NCBI RefSeq assembly: GCF_001659605.2 | Contig: NC_035170.2 | Location: forward strand, 20,971,190 to 21,035,189 | Direction: 5' to 3' | Length of the DNA: 64,000 nt | DNA from: Manihot esculenta | Lineage: Eukaryota > Streptophyta > Magnoliopsida > Malpighiales > Euphorbiaceae | Part shown: positions 11,896 to 23,029 of the stretch, piece by piece | Position numbering within the stretch: position 1 is the stretch's first letter | How the letters are laid out: each line of letters begins with the position of its first letter | The notes under the pieces: model-generated | Database searches by the model: none | What the model was told of the DNA's origin: nothing | What the model saw: the letters and a program-made list of their open reading frames with translations, nothing else | Program-made: the position numbers and the translations under genes

Positions 11896-12672
11896 GTAAG
11901 GTATATTTTAGTATTTTGAAAAAATATTTCGCATTTTCTGAGCTTTTTGATGCACTCTAAAAAATTAATCAATTTAAAATATTTTTTTAATTGAAGTGAA
12001 AATTAAATAAATTTAAGAAAAATAAAGAAAGTCATTTTATACATTTTAAAATTTTTATTAACAATTTTATATTTTATTTTTAAATTTAAAATATAATAAT
12101 AAAAAATAAGTTATTTTATTAAAAAATATTTTTTATATAAATATTCTCTATAAAAAAATATTTTTTAAATATAAATTATTTTCTATATATAAATTTTCTA
12201 AATTAGGCATTTAGTGCAATTATTTCAATATTAATGATGTATTGCTCACATGTTGTAATTGATTAATTTAATTAAGCTAATAGACTTGTGTGATTTTGAT
12301 AATAATTTTATAATGGCTAGAATTTTTCTTTTAATTCAATTTAGTTAGATTTTGAATTTAAAATTTCATATCTTTAGAAAAGATCTCAACAATATATTAA
12401 GTTAATTTAAAAAAAAAAAATCAATTAAGGGTGAATTCATGATTTCTTTTTAATGGATTGAGCAATGATTAAAGGGCTATGTTGTTGAATTTTCGATCAA
12501 CTAAGAACATGTATTTTTTCATTTGATTGAAATTTCATAAATTGAACAATAATAATAATAACTAATAGATTAAAAAAACTTTTTATCACTTGCTTAATAA
12601 GAGAACTTTTCAGTGTTTTTTTTTCAATTTTTTTAAATAAACTATAATTTAATCTCTGTATCATATTAAAAT

Positions 12673-13082
12673 TGATAAAAGACTAATTAGACTCGTCAGG
12701 AGTTTTAATCAATATCATTTGACTAAACCATATAAGAAAAAAAATAGGTTAAAAGACGGACAGCCTTATTAAAATTTTTCAAAAATTGAAAAGTTAGTTT
12801 CTAATAGTAAAAAGAAATTATTTATAATATAAAAAAACTCTAATATATAAAATTATAAAAATATTTTAAAAAATAATTAAAATGTAAAATTTACCATTTA
12901 AACGATAGAATTTCCATATTAAATTTTGTAACAGGCCTGCGGCTCTCGTCATACTTTTGATAGTCGTGTGTCTCGAAATTTTCTTTTTAAAAAGTTATCG
13001 TAGATTTTCATCGAATATCGGTAGGAAAAATTAAATCCAGTTCAAATATGTCGTAAAATCCAAAACTAGTTGATCCGTGTCA
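12673..13082 (-). mobile_element. Solo LTR of the 5917-8164 gypsy family, TSD AAAAT
   Basis: It begins TGATAAAAGACTAATTAGAC and ends ATCCGTGTCA, a diverged copy of the 450-bp LTR above, with AAAAT on each side (12668-12672 and 13083-13087). It lacks the tandem 90-bp units but carries a unique stretch (about 12895-13030) absent from the other LTRs. It is much older than the 5917-8164 copy judging by divergence. Solo LTRs arise by recombination between the two LTRs of one element. Confidence 0.85.
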
Positions 13083-13120
13083 AAAATTTATACATTACTT
13101 TATATATTTAAAAGAATTAA

Positions 13121-14059
13121 TAGCAAAAAAAAATCTATACTTTTAATTTTGTTGCAATTATACCATGCATTTTTTTATCAATTAAAATTTTACTTTTTAA
13201 AGTTGCTCCAATTATATTTATCGTTATTTTTATCATTAAAAAGTTAACGGAATTGTCTATTTCACTTATCACATTAATACCATATCACCATACCATATCA
13301 GTACAATTTAAAATTAATCATAAAAAATTATGTATTTTACTTCTTTACTATTTTACATTATACTTTTATTTTTTATCAATTAAACTCTATTTTTTTAATA
13401 TCTGACCAAATGAACATTACCATTATTTGTATAGTTGGAGATTTATAAAATTATTAAGTTACTCTTTTTTATTATTAAATATATTTAAAAATTACTATTA
13501 TTATTTATTTTTTTAATTTTTATCAATAATTTTATAATAATAATAATTTATTTTCATTTTATTTAGAATAAAATTATTATTAATCGATTTTTCTTAAATT
13601 TATCTAATACTTACTATTTAGCATTATTTTTAAAATTATCATTAAAAAAATAACTTTATTAAATACATTAGTTATGAAGTATTAAAAAATAATTTAAAAT
13701 AATATTTAATATGATTCGGTTTGAAAATATTAAAAATAATAAAATAAATTTTAAAATATTTTTTTAATTATTCTTTTAACTCAAATATAATATTAATTTA
13801 TAATTTTTTCTAAATTATATTAATATTTAGAGTGAATTTAAAAAAATTAATAAAATAAATAATTTATAAAAAAACTTATACTTTTAATTTTGTTACAATT
13901 CTATTATAAACTTTTAAATTATTATTAATTTTATTTTGAAATTTGTTGACTTGAATGATGTAATTGGAATAACTTTAAAAAATTAGATTTTAATTAAAAA
14001 AAAATATAAAGTGTAATTGTAAAAAAAATAAAAAATACAGGGCTTACGTTTTTTTGCCA
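13121..14059. mobile_element. Inverted-repeat (MITE-like) element, TSD TTAA
   Basis: The two ends are inverted copies over roughly 90 bp: the left starts TAGCAAAAAAAAATC and the right ends in the complement of TGGCAAAAAAACG, with shared internal blocks. TTAA flanks both ends (13117-13120 and 14060-14063). The interior is AT-rich with no ORF. Long terminal repeats without coding capacity fit a non-autonomous DNA transposon; the superfamily is not clear (Mutator-like by repeat length, but no 9-bp duplication was seen). Confidence 0.6.
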
Positions 14060-14086
14060 TTAATTTTATTTAAAATAAATTACAAA

Positions 14087-14377
14087 AACTAGCAATTTAA
14101 TCTTTATAATTTTAACAAATTAATAAATAAGTCCAACCATAACAATACAATTAAATTATTATTAGTGTATTATTTTTAAGGAGTAATTTACTGTGTGCAT
14201 ATATCTTATAGCAATTAATTTTGGAATGTATTAAATTATAGAAATTAAATTTGTGAATGCAATAAAGGATTAATTGTTATTATTTCAGAGTTACAATGAC
14301 TAATAGCTGGTTTCTAAAATATAAGGACTATTATGTAGATTTTAATAAACTACAGGGATTAAATTGGAGTTTATCCT
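14087..14377. repeat. Short inverted-repeat element, MITE-like
   Basis: The left arm (AATTTAATCTTTATAATTTT, ending near AAGTCC) is an imperfect inverted copy of the right arm (GGACTATTATG through GGATTAAATTGG). There is no coding capacity. Exact ends and target duplication were not resolved. Confidence 0.4.
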
Positions 14378-15942
14378 TTCTTTTAATCTATCTCACTTCT
14401 TTTAGAAACCATTAAAAATTCAGAGTGCGGGAAGCTAATTCCTCCGTCGGTGAATCAGATTTCTCCTTGCTAGAAACCCCAACTTCTTCCATCCTAATGT
14501 CGAATATCTTAGGTTTTAATCGGATTAAAAAGAAAAAAAATAGAAAAATAAAACTTTCGAGAATATAAATTCCGTTGAAGCTAAAAACGCAATCATATAT
14601 AAAAACAAAATAAATACCTTTTATTTTATTGTTAGTCTTGATTGGATTATCAAATTACAAATCATTCAAGTGTTTAGTTTCTAACGATATCAATATAATA
14701 TTACGATTGAAAAAATATTAAAATAGTTTAAAAAAATTGAGAAGGATAGATGTTTTGAATACTAACTCTCTGCCTTTTCTACAAATTCTAGATGTTGCAA
14801 AAAAAATTTCTGCCAAGAGATAGAGACTCTCGTAACATGTTTTTTTATACTTAAACCCTAAAATTTCAGTATAATAATATTTATTTATTTATTTAACTAA
14901 TTAAATTCCTGCTTAATTAATTTTTTTCAAATTGCAATTTTATCCCAATATCAATTTATATGCAATTAAATTTTATTTGATTTAACTTCTCGTTTCATTT
15001 TCTCGTATAATTCTTTATGTATATAATCCATTAGGTTCTAAAAATATCGGCAATAAATATAATTAATTAATTAATTAATTTGAAAGTTAAGAATATTGTC
15101 TAACAATATGTCAAGATTATCCAACTATTCCGAATATAGCCTTTCAGTGCATAATTTGTCAATTTAACTAATATCCATTCATCACAAAAGTTACGATTTA
15201 ACATTTAATATATGAAATGTGTCTATAATGTTAAATTATATTAGTTCTCATCTATTAACATTGATCGATTAAATGAAATTTCAAATCTCATTTACTAATT
15301 TCATTCCACCTTGCACAACGTGATCAATGCTAGCAAAGAATAAATATGACATTCCCTTTAATTTAGGGTGACGAATTCTATCTCAATCATATAAATACCT
15401 GCATATAGTTTTTATTATATCCAATTTATCCCCATTTATTACTCATGAACTAAATAACGCGTAAAATGAATCAAAATATAAGAATCTCTATATAAGATTA
15501 TTCATTGATTTCAAGTCAAATGATCACTTACATAACCATCACCTGAATATTTCATATACACAGGTTATTTTCCATATGAATTTCCCAAACGGGTCAGTTC
15601 AGTACACTTATTTATAAAATAAGCACCTACATGTTAGTTCTGGATATCTCACATGTCTCAATCTATAAGATCATTACTTCTTTTAAAAGAAAGAACATAA
15701 TATGTAATACTCTCAATAGTTTTAATCATTATCCAATCATGATAAAAATATTTCTTATCGATCAGGAACATTTAGAGACGTCACTTAAATACAATTGTAA
15801 TCTTACTATTATAATCACATTATAATTTCCCTTAAATAATAATATAATCTTGTGGACTTTATCTTTACTCGAGATTTAATTAATACTAAAGTTAAATAAC
15901 AACTTTTATAAAATATATTCAAATACTTAAAATACATGAATC
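14378..15942. other. Intergenic sequence, no gene seen
   Basis: No convincing ORF. From about 15100 to 15940 the composition is less AT-biased than around it, and the sequence reads like an old dispersed repeat, perhaps an LTR remnant, but no partner copy is in the window. The copia element inserted at its right edge. Confidence 0.45.
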
Positions 15943-16082
15943 ATAATTGTTATTATGATTATAGAAAATCAATCTTTACATGATTATAGGAGATTTGTTT
16001 AGCATAATTATAACGATTATTATTCTTGTCATAATTAGCTCATACTCTTCAGTATATATATAGATGTAATATCTCTATAAAA

Positions 16083-17090
16083 TGTAACGACCCGGAAACC
16101 GGACCACTGCCGGCGCTAGGATTCAGATCGACTTAAGGTCGCTGGGACCCGTAGCAAGCCTACTATACATTCTGTGTACCTGATAAAATCCCATACATGA
16201 TCATACATTTTCATAAAACTTTAAACTTTTCATTTACCAAGCTTGACCTGTGCATGCACCATTACTTAAAACATACAAACCCCATACTAGAGCCCTCATC
16301 AAAATGCTCTAGTTGAGTCAACATTACATACATCAAGCTTGGTTCACATATCATCATTAAAACATTAACATAAGATCATGTACAAAAAGGGATTAACCAT
16401 ACATTAGGGCCAAGCACAATACTAATCCTCATTACATCACTGTACAATATTTTACATTACATTACATATCATGTCCACTATTAATCTATTACATACACAA
16501 GCCTTTACCCTTGACGACTTCCTGGTCTATCCTAAACCTAAAAACCTGGGGGTTAGGGGAGAGGGGTAAGCTACAAAAGCCCAGTGAGCAGAACAGTAAA
16601 AGCAATTTAATAATCACATGCTTTTATGAAATGTATCACAACACAAACAATTCACCTTAAGATGGTATTGTCACCAATAGCCCTCTACATATCCAATAAA
16701 TGCACGGCCCTTGACGGAGCTCCTCAGGACTTCCTCTTAAACATAACATAACATATCCAACTGTGCCAGGGGCGTAGAATGGGCCTCGACCTGGAATTTC
16801 TCTTACTCTGTGCCAGGGGCGTAGAATGGGCCTCGACCTGGACTTCCGTACCATATCATATCATATCATATCGAGGACTAATGGATCATCCAATAACCAT
16901 CCACATCAACAATAATTAATGCAATGCCTCATATTCGTGAATCCTAATGCAACAACCTATAAACATGGCAATCGTGATGCATGAATATGCTTAAAATTTT
17001 AGTTGCTTTGAAATAAAATAGAGGGTTCCGTCATCCGAGATTCCGCCGGAAAGTGAGAATTCCGATGCCGGAGTCTAGTCGGGTATTACA
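16083..17090 (-). mobile_element. Solo LTR of a Tekay-type chromovirus, TSD TAAAA
   Basis: It starts TGTAACGACCCGG and ends CGGGTATTACA, the same ends as the Tekay LTRs at 39-56 kb in minus orientation. TAAAA flanks both sides (16078-16082 and 17091-17095). At 1,008 bp it is about half the usual 2.1-2.3 kb: the palindrome-rich second half and the TATA region are missing, while two copies of the 33-bp minisatellite unit (GCCAGGGGCGTAGAATGGGC) remain near 16767-16842. Confidence 0.92.
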
Positions 17091-17154
17091 TAAAATATAT
17101 ACAATAGAAATATACAATTTTCTCATTATTATCTGCACTCTTTCTGCTAATATG

Positions 17155-17630
17155 TAGGGGTGAGCAGTATTCGGTTCAAACCGAAAAAACTGAACCGAAC
17201 CGAACCGAACCGATTTGAAAATTTGGTTCGGTTTTTTATATATTTCGGTTCGGTTCGGTTTTTAATTTCAGAAATTTTGGTTATTTCGGTTCGGTTCGGT
17301 TTTGATCAGAAAAAAATCGAAAAAACCGAACCGAACCGATTAGTGATAATAATATATTTTTTCAATAACATAGAGAAATTAAATCATATTAAAATTAAAA
17401 TATTTTAATTAAATTTAAAATATTAAAAATAAAGTGTAAAAAATAAAAAAATTATTAAAAATCGAAACCGATTAAACCGAACCGAACCGAATCAAATCAG
17501 ACCGGTTCGGTTCGATTCGGTTTCTGACCAAAATCAGTTCGGTTCGGTTTTCATAAACACTAAAATTTCGGTTTTTGATTTTTTCAGTTCGGTTCGGTTT
17601 TGAACCGAACCGACCGAATGCTCAACCCTA
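17155..17630. mobile_element. hAT-type MITE, TSD CTAATATG
   Basis: The ends are TAGGGGTGAGCAG and, inverted, TAGGGTTGAGCAT; an 8-bp CTAATATG lies on each side (17147-17154 and 17631-17638). TAGGG-type ends and an 8-bp duplication are diagnostic of hAT elements. The body is built of GGTTCGGTTC/CCGAACCGAA runs in both orientations, so the 476 bp could fold into a long hairpin. The apparent 82-residue open frame here is just this repeat. It sits exactly on the copia LTR/PBS boundary. Confidence 0.92.
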
Positions 17631-17636
17631 CTAATA

Positions 17637-17649
17637 TGGTATCAAAGCC
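17637..17649 (+). other. Copia primer-binding site (initiator Met tRNA)
   Basis: TGGTATCAAAGCC, one mismatch from the usual initiator Met site. The 8-bp hAT target duplication includes its first two bases, so the site was restored by the duplication. Confidence 0.75.
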
Positions 17650-17819
17650 GTAAGGCTTCGATTTCTAGTTTTTTGGGATCTCTTCTCTCTCTGCAATTCT
17701 GATTAGTTTTCCACCAAGCCACCTAACACTGCCCGTATTTCACACACTGTTCATCTCTGTTCCTTTGCAATCAAGGAACAAATGGAAAAATCTGACAACC
17801 TCCTGACTATTCAATCCTT

Positions 17820-19798
17820 AAGCCATTTGAATGTGCTTCTTTTGTCCTTTTACAACCTCATGAACATACCAAATTAGAACCTCATGCTCGTCTATATTGT
17901 TTTCTTGGTTATGGCATTGAACACAAAGGGTATCGTTGTTGGGATCCCATTTCCAATCGGTTACGCATCTCTCGTCATGTTATCTTTTGGGAAAATACTA
18001 TGTTTTCTTCTCTTTTCAAATTTCATCATTCTGTCTTATTGACTCTCAGTTTTTCACTGACTCTTTTAATGATTTATTCCCTAGTCTTGATGTAGGTGAT
18101 TTTGATACCAACCCACCCCCACCTACTCCTGTTGAACCTGCACCAGTTGTTGATTCTCTACCTGTGCCCACATCTCCTTCTACCACTACTCTCCGTCGTT
18201 CTACTTGGGTAAGAGAAACTCCTCATTCTCTTTCTGATTTCCATTGTTACTCTACTATTGCAACCCTTCATGAGCCTCATTCTTTTCGTGAGGCAAGTAC
18301 TGACACTCTTTGGCAGCAAGCTATGACCGAAGAACTTCAGGCTTTAGAGACAACTTATACTTGGGATTTAGTTGATCTTCCACCAAACAACACCCCTATT
18401 GGTTGCAAATGGGTTTACAAAATCAAGACCCATTCTAATGGCACTGTTGAACGCTACAAAGCCCGTTTAGTAGTCAAAGGATACACTCAAGAGTATATTA
18501 TCAACTATGAAGAAACTTTTGCTCTGGTGGCCAGATTAACATCTGTTCGTAGTCTCTTAGCTATTGCTGCAGTTCGAAAATGAAAAATTTTTCAGATGGA
18601 TGTCAAAAATGCTTTTCTTCATGGTGATTTAACAGAAGAGATTTATATGCACCCTCCTCCTGGTTATCATTCTCCTCACAAGGTTTGCAAAATCCGGCGA
18701 GCCTTATATGGATTGAAACAAGCTCCTCGGGCCTGGTTTGCTAAATTCAGTTCCATTCTTACTCAATTTGGTTTTATCTCTAGCCCACATGAGTCTGCAT
18801 TATTTACTCGTCGAACTGATAGTGGTATTGTTCTTTTATTGCTTTATGTTGATGACATGATAATCATTGGAGATGATTCATATGGTATTTTAAAGTTACA
18901 AAATTATCTTCATCAGTATTGAGAAATGAAAAATCTAGGTTCTCTGAGCTATTTTTTGGGTCTTGAAGTTACTCAACATTCTGATGGCTATTATCTCCCT
19001 CAAGCCAAATATGCATCTGACTTACTTTCTCAAGCGGGCATCACTGATAGCAAAAACTGTGTCGACCCCGATGGAGCTCAACTGCAAACTTATACCTCTT
19101 GATGGCACTCCTCTTGATGATCCTACTTTATATCGACAGCTTATTGGGAGTCTTGTTTATCTCACGGTTACTCGACCTGATATTTCATATGATGTTCATC
19201 TAGTCAGTCAGTTTATGTCTGCTCCTCGTTCAACTCATTTCTCTGCAGTGCTTCGAATCCTTCGTTGTATCAAAGAAACTCTTTTTCATAGTTTACACTT
19301 CTCTGCTACCTCCTCCTTGATATTATCTGGCTACTTTGATGCTGATTGGGCTGGTGATCCGATTGATCGTCTCTCTATAATTGGTTATTGTTTCTTATTG
19401 GGAGATTCTCTTATCTCTTGGCATAGTAAAAAGCAAACTGTTGTTGCTCGTTCTAGCATTGAATCTGAATATCATGCTCTTGCTGATGCTACATCTAAAC
19501 TACTTTGGTTACGGTGGCTAGTAACTGATATGGGGTCACTCACTCTTCTGCCCCCATGCTTCATTGTGACAATAGAAGTGCCATACAAATTTCTCATAAT
19601 GATATCTTTTATGAGCGTACCAAACACATCGAAATTGATTGTCATTTGGTACGTCATCATGTTGCTCACAGCACCATATGTTTGATTCCTATCTCGTCTG
19701 CTAGCCAAACTGCGGATATTTTCACCAAACCGCATCTTCCAGCTCGCTTCCAAAATTTATTATGCAAACTCAAGTTGGCACCTGCGCTACCACCTTGA
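17820..19798 (+). pseudogene. Copia pol remnant: integrase end, reverse transcriptase, RNase H
   Basis: 17820-18000 encodes the integrase C-terminal signature (KLEPHARLYCFLGYG, then HKGYRCWDP). A proline-rich linker leads to RT (WQQAMTEELQALE, CKWVYKIK, YKARLVVKGYTQ), continued after an in-frame TGA near 18583 (TGG to TGA) by MDVKNAFLHGDLTEEIYM, YGLKQAPRAW and the catalytic YVDDM (about 18847). A TGA at 18920 and a frameshift near 19050 precede the RNase H part (GYFDADWAGD, KKQTVVARSSIESEYHAL). Another frameshift near 19550 leads to the tail (LHCDNRSAIQIS, ADIFTKPL-like end), stopping at 19798. At least two nonsense codons and two frameshifts make it inactive. Confidence 0.9.
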
Positions 19799-19799
19799 G

Positions 19800-19810
19800 T
19801 TTGAGGGGGG
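19800..19810 (+). other. Copia polypurine tract
   Basis: TTTGAGGGGGG lies directly before the 3' LTR start TGTTAGCACG. Confidence 0.8.
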
Positions 19811-19989
19811 TGTTAGCACGATTATAAGAAATCAATCTTTGCATGATTATAGGAGATTTATTTAGCATAAGTATAACGATTGTTATTCTTGTCATAATTA
19901 GCTCATACTCTTTTGTATATATAGATGTAATATCTCTGTAAAATATATATAATAGAAATACACAATTTTCTCAGTATTATCTGCTAATA
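19811..19989 (+). repeat. 3' LTR of the copia element
   Basis: 179 bp, TGTTAGCACG to CTGCTAATA, followed by TSD ATAAT. Its match to the split 5' LTR defines the two insertions there. Confidence 0.88.
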
Positions 19990-19994
19990 ATAAT

Positions 19995-20829
19995 ATACAA
20001 TTAATTATAATTAACAGATTATATGTAGGGTATATTACTGATGAATAATAATATACAACTATAATTAACAGATTGTCTTTAGAATGTATTACTAACAGAA
20101 TATTTTTTATTGTTTAGATTTCAATCTTAGCATCTTCCTAGACCTTGGTTTTGGTCACTTTGGGAAAACAAATCTCCGATCCATTGGCTTTCTGCAAATA
20201 GAATCACACAAAAGCTCGAAAGAAACTAATTAAGACCCATGAGCCAACCATCCTCTTTCTAACTGAAATGTCTGGTGACGAAGGTGGCACAACCTCAAGT
20301 CTCCGACTCACCAATGAAGTGGAAGCTAGTTGGTGGTTGAGGTGTTCACCAAATCCACCATTTCCTGAGATCCAACTCGCCAGGTCGTGTTAGAAGAGAT
20401 TTCTAGAGGTTATATTTATCAGGTTACGCTGCTAATTCTAATTTTCTGCCGTTTGATATTGAACAAGAATAGAAAGAAGTATTATGATGATGACAAATTT
20501 GCTTTTGTGCTTTAGATTTCATCAACCAGAAAGTAGATGTTCAAATTCTGAAGAACCTCATCTAGCTGTTATGCATTGTGATGCCCGCAATTTGTTTACT
20601 GAAACGTCCGAGAGCAGTAGAAAGAGGCAAACTAGCATTAATTTTGTTTTTATGTTTTCCCTTAAAAATATAAATAAACTGAAATTTTAAAAAAAATTCT
20701 AATTTTTAAATATAAAACAACATTTTTATTCTTAATTTATTTATTCTTTAATTTTTTAATGCCAAATTTTAGACTATTTTGACTGAATTGAGACATAAAA
20801 TCTTATTCAGTATAATAACATGTGAAAAT
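19995..20829. other. Intergenic sequence with one weak exon-like segment
   Basis: 20000-20480 has less AT bias and short open stretches but nothing recognisable. 20484-20690 is open for 68 codons; after an acceptor-like TTTAG at about 20515 it reads FHQPESRCSNSEEPHLAVMH and on to TETSESSRKRQTSINF, which looks coding-like in composition. No family is recognised and no gene is called. Confidence 0.35.
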
Positions 20830-20841
20830 AACTATAGCTAT

Positions 20842-21690
20842 GTGAAGTCCATCATGACTCTTTTCTCTCCGACAGAGAGAAATTTTTTCCTCTTTTGGGA
20901 GTTTAGTCGCTCCGTAGCTGCACCCCTCTACCCCTTCCGAGTAGGGAGACTTCCTTTCTGTCTGTGTGGAGAGTGAGTTTTCCATATTTATTTATTTATT
21001 TTTCTTTTTTTTATTTGAAAAATTTCTGATCGAATGCAAAGTTTCTTTAGATTTGTGCTTTCTCTAGGTTGTTATCTCTTTATTTAGTGGTTTTATTGCT
21101 TAGCATTCAGGTGGTTGCTCTTCATTTGTCTATAACGGTTTTTTCAACTCCTACTCACTTTGATAGCACATATTTCTCTCAAAATCGGCTATTTTCTCAA
21201 TAAAAAATAAATAACCGACTGTTAGATAGTGGCTCGCAAAGTTTTCTCAGAAAGCGCAATTAAGAGCCAAGGAGCACTCTATATTCACTATTGCTAACAA
21301 TGTCTCTATCTGTGGGAATTCCCTCAATTTAGAGGCTAGCTACGCAATCTTGTGGATGTAATCTATATCTATTTTTCTTGTTGACTTGTGTGGTTTCCAT
21401 ATAACCTCTTCTCCTTAGAATTGGCTTGTTGATTTTATGGTCGTATGGCTACTATAGAAGGAGTTTTAGCCACATTCCTCTGGTTTCGTTAGTGATTAGT
21501 TGATCAGAGATTTACAGGAAGAGAATGTTTTATAAAAAGATGTTGCCACAGGGACAGATTTGGATTTTAGATGGTAGTCTCTAGGTTTTTCTGTAATTGG
21601 ATCTTTTTATTCGACCTTAGAGTTATTATATTTCAATCTTCTTGTAGGCCATTATTCCTATTAATAAAATGTTAACCTAAAAAAAAAAAA
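20842..21690 (+). mobile_element. Non-LTR retroposon or retrocopy with poly(A) and 12-bp TSD
   Basis: A 14-nt A run (21679-21692) preceded by an AATAAA-like ATTAATAAAATG ends an 849-bp insert. The 12-mer AACTATAGCTAT occurs immediately before it (20830-20841) and at the A-run (21691-21702). Poly(A) plus a target duplication of this length is the signature of L1-type retrotransposition. The body has a GC-richer start (20860-20980) and no long ORF, so it is a 5'-truncated or deleted LINE, a non-autonomous relative, or a processed copy of a non-coding transcript. Confidence 0.75.
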
Positions 21691-21702
21691 AACTATAGCT
21701 AT

Positions 21703-22570
21703 AGGCCTATATGTATGAAATAGATAATTATCATTGTAGGATCAGAAAAAAATCATTAATATATTAAATATTAAATATTATTTTATTTTTATTTAGGTTA
21801 TTAGATAAATAATTTAAAAATTTATGAATAAGAGTGCATTCCAAATTGACCAAACTGAATAAATTAAATTTTTAAAAATATAAAATCAAATCAAAATCGA
21901 TTTCATTGAAAATCGAATCAAATTAAACCGATCAAAATCAATATCAAAAAATAAAATTACAATAATTTTCTCTCCATTCTCAATCGCAAATCAAATTTTA
22001 GCAAATCAAATTTTAGCCCAACTCACAGTTTGTCGATTAAAATCAAGCAAATTTCATTAACAATTATGTAAATTTTGATAACTATCAAATCTCATCAGCA
22101 ATTGCATTGATCTCCAAACTTTTTGATGAAAAGACTCCAGTAGAAATTCATCTTACAACTGTTCCACAATCCAAAAGTATACGGATTAATATCAAGCAAA
22201 TCTATCATAAAATTACATGTAGACTTCAATACTCAGTTTCATTAAAAAATATTTATAGTAAAATACTAATTACATAAAAGGCTTACGACACTCATAAGAT
22301 TTTAATAGATTTATCATCTTCACAATCAACCATCACTGCATGTCTAGAGAGGGAGCCACTTTTCACTTTTAGTGAGGAGGAAGGCAAAACCACAAAAAAA
22401 AAGACCAACAACACCATACATGGTGTAGATTACCAAACTTTGAACGTGGAGATAGCACGTGGTATTTAATTTTCAATTTCTTTTATATTCATCTACTTCG
22501 ATGGGTAACAAAGATAAGGCCATGGATTTGAGGGAATGTTGATGGAGAGGGAATTTGAGGGAGTGAGGGA
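21703..22570. other. Intergenic sequence with remnants of hAT-MITE-like sequence
   Basis: About 21830-21960 contains AATCGA/AAACCGA runs preceded by GAGTGCATTCC, resembling a decayed copy of the hAT MITE family. The rest is AT-rich; 22320-22560 is less biased (GAGAGGGAGCC, purine-rich GGAATTTGAGGGAG) without an ORF. Confidence 0.4.
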
Positions 22571-23029
22571 TAGGGTGATTAATCGGTCGGTTTGATTTAA
22601 AATCGAATCGAATTGAATAAATCAAAAACTAAAATTTTAGTTGAACCGAATCGATTTTGGTTAGAAATTGAATCGAATTGAACCGGTTTGATTCGGTTTG
22701 ATTGGTTCGATTTAATCGATTTGAATTTTTAATAAATTTTTTATTTTTTATACTTTATTTTTAGTATTTTAAAATTTAATTGAAATATTTTAATTTTAAT
22801 ATGATCTAATCTCTCTATATTATTAAAAATAATATATTATTATCACTAATTGGTTCGGTTCGATTTTTTTAATTTTTCTTCTGATCAAAATCGAATCGTA
22901 CCGAAATAATTAAAATTTTGAAAATGAAAAATTGAACCGAACTAAAATGAATAAAAAACTGAACTAAAATTTTAAATTAATTTGATTCGATCAATTTTTT
23001 CGATTTAAACCGAATAATGCTCACTCCTA
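22571..23029. mobile_element. hAT-type MITE, second copy
   Basis: The left end is TAGGGTGATTAATCGGTCGG; the inverted right end is TAGGAGTGAGCATTATTCGG. Flanking octamers GTGAGGGA (22563-22570) and ATAAGGGA (23030-23037) match 6 of 8, consistent with an aged hAT duplication. The body has GGTTCGATT/AATCGAACC-type runs like 17155-17630 and no coding capacity. Confidence 0.75.

Larger units (their letters stand above)
15948..17636 (+). repeat. 5' LTR of the copia element, interrupted twice
   Basis: The LTR pieces are 15948-16082, 17096-17154 and the last bases after the MITE. Without insertions the LTR is about 190 bp, matching the 179-bp 3' LTR (19811-19989). It contains TATA-like runs (TATATATAGATG near 16055). 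Confidence 0.85.
15948..19989 (+). mobile_element. Truncated Ty1/copia retrotransposon with nested insertions, TSD ATAAT
   Basis: Both LTRs begin TGTTA and end CTGCTAATA, and ATAAT flanks the whole (15943-15947 and 19990-19994). The 5' LTR is split by a solo Tekay-type LTR and an hAT MITE. The internal region keeps only the integrase end, RT and RNase H; gag, protease and the integrase core are deleted. Pol order integrase-RT-RNase H marks it as copia. It is non-functional, and the nested insertions show it is older than the solo LTR and MITE it carries. Confidence 0.9.

Noticed and set aside
15631..15825. 64-codon plus-strand frame
   Set aside because: It lies in repeat-like intergenic sequence with no recognisable motif.
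17160..17408. 82-codon plus-strand frame
   Set aside because: It is the translated CCGAACCGAA repeat of the hAT MITE.
20268..20369. Short plus-strand ORF starting MSGDEGG
   Set aside because: Only 33 codons, with no supporting context.
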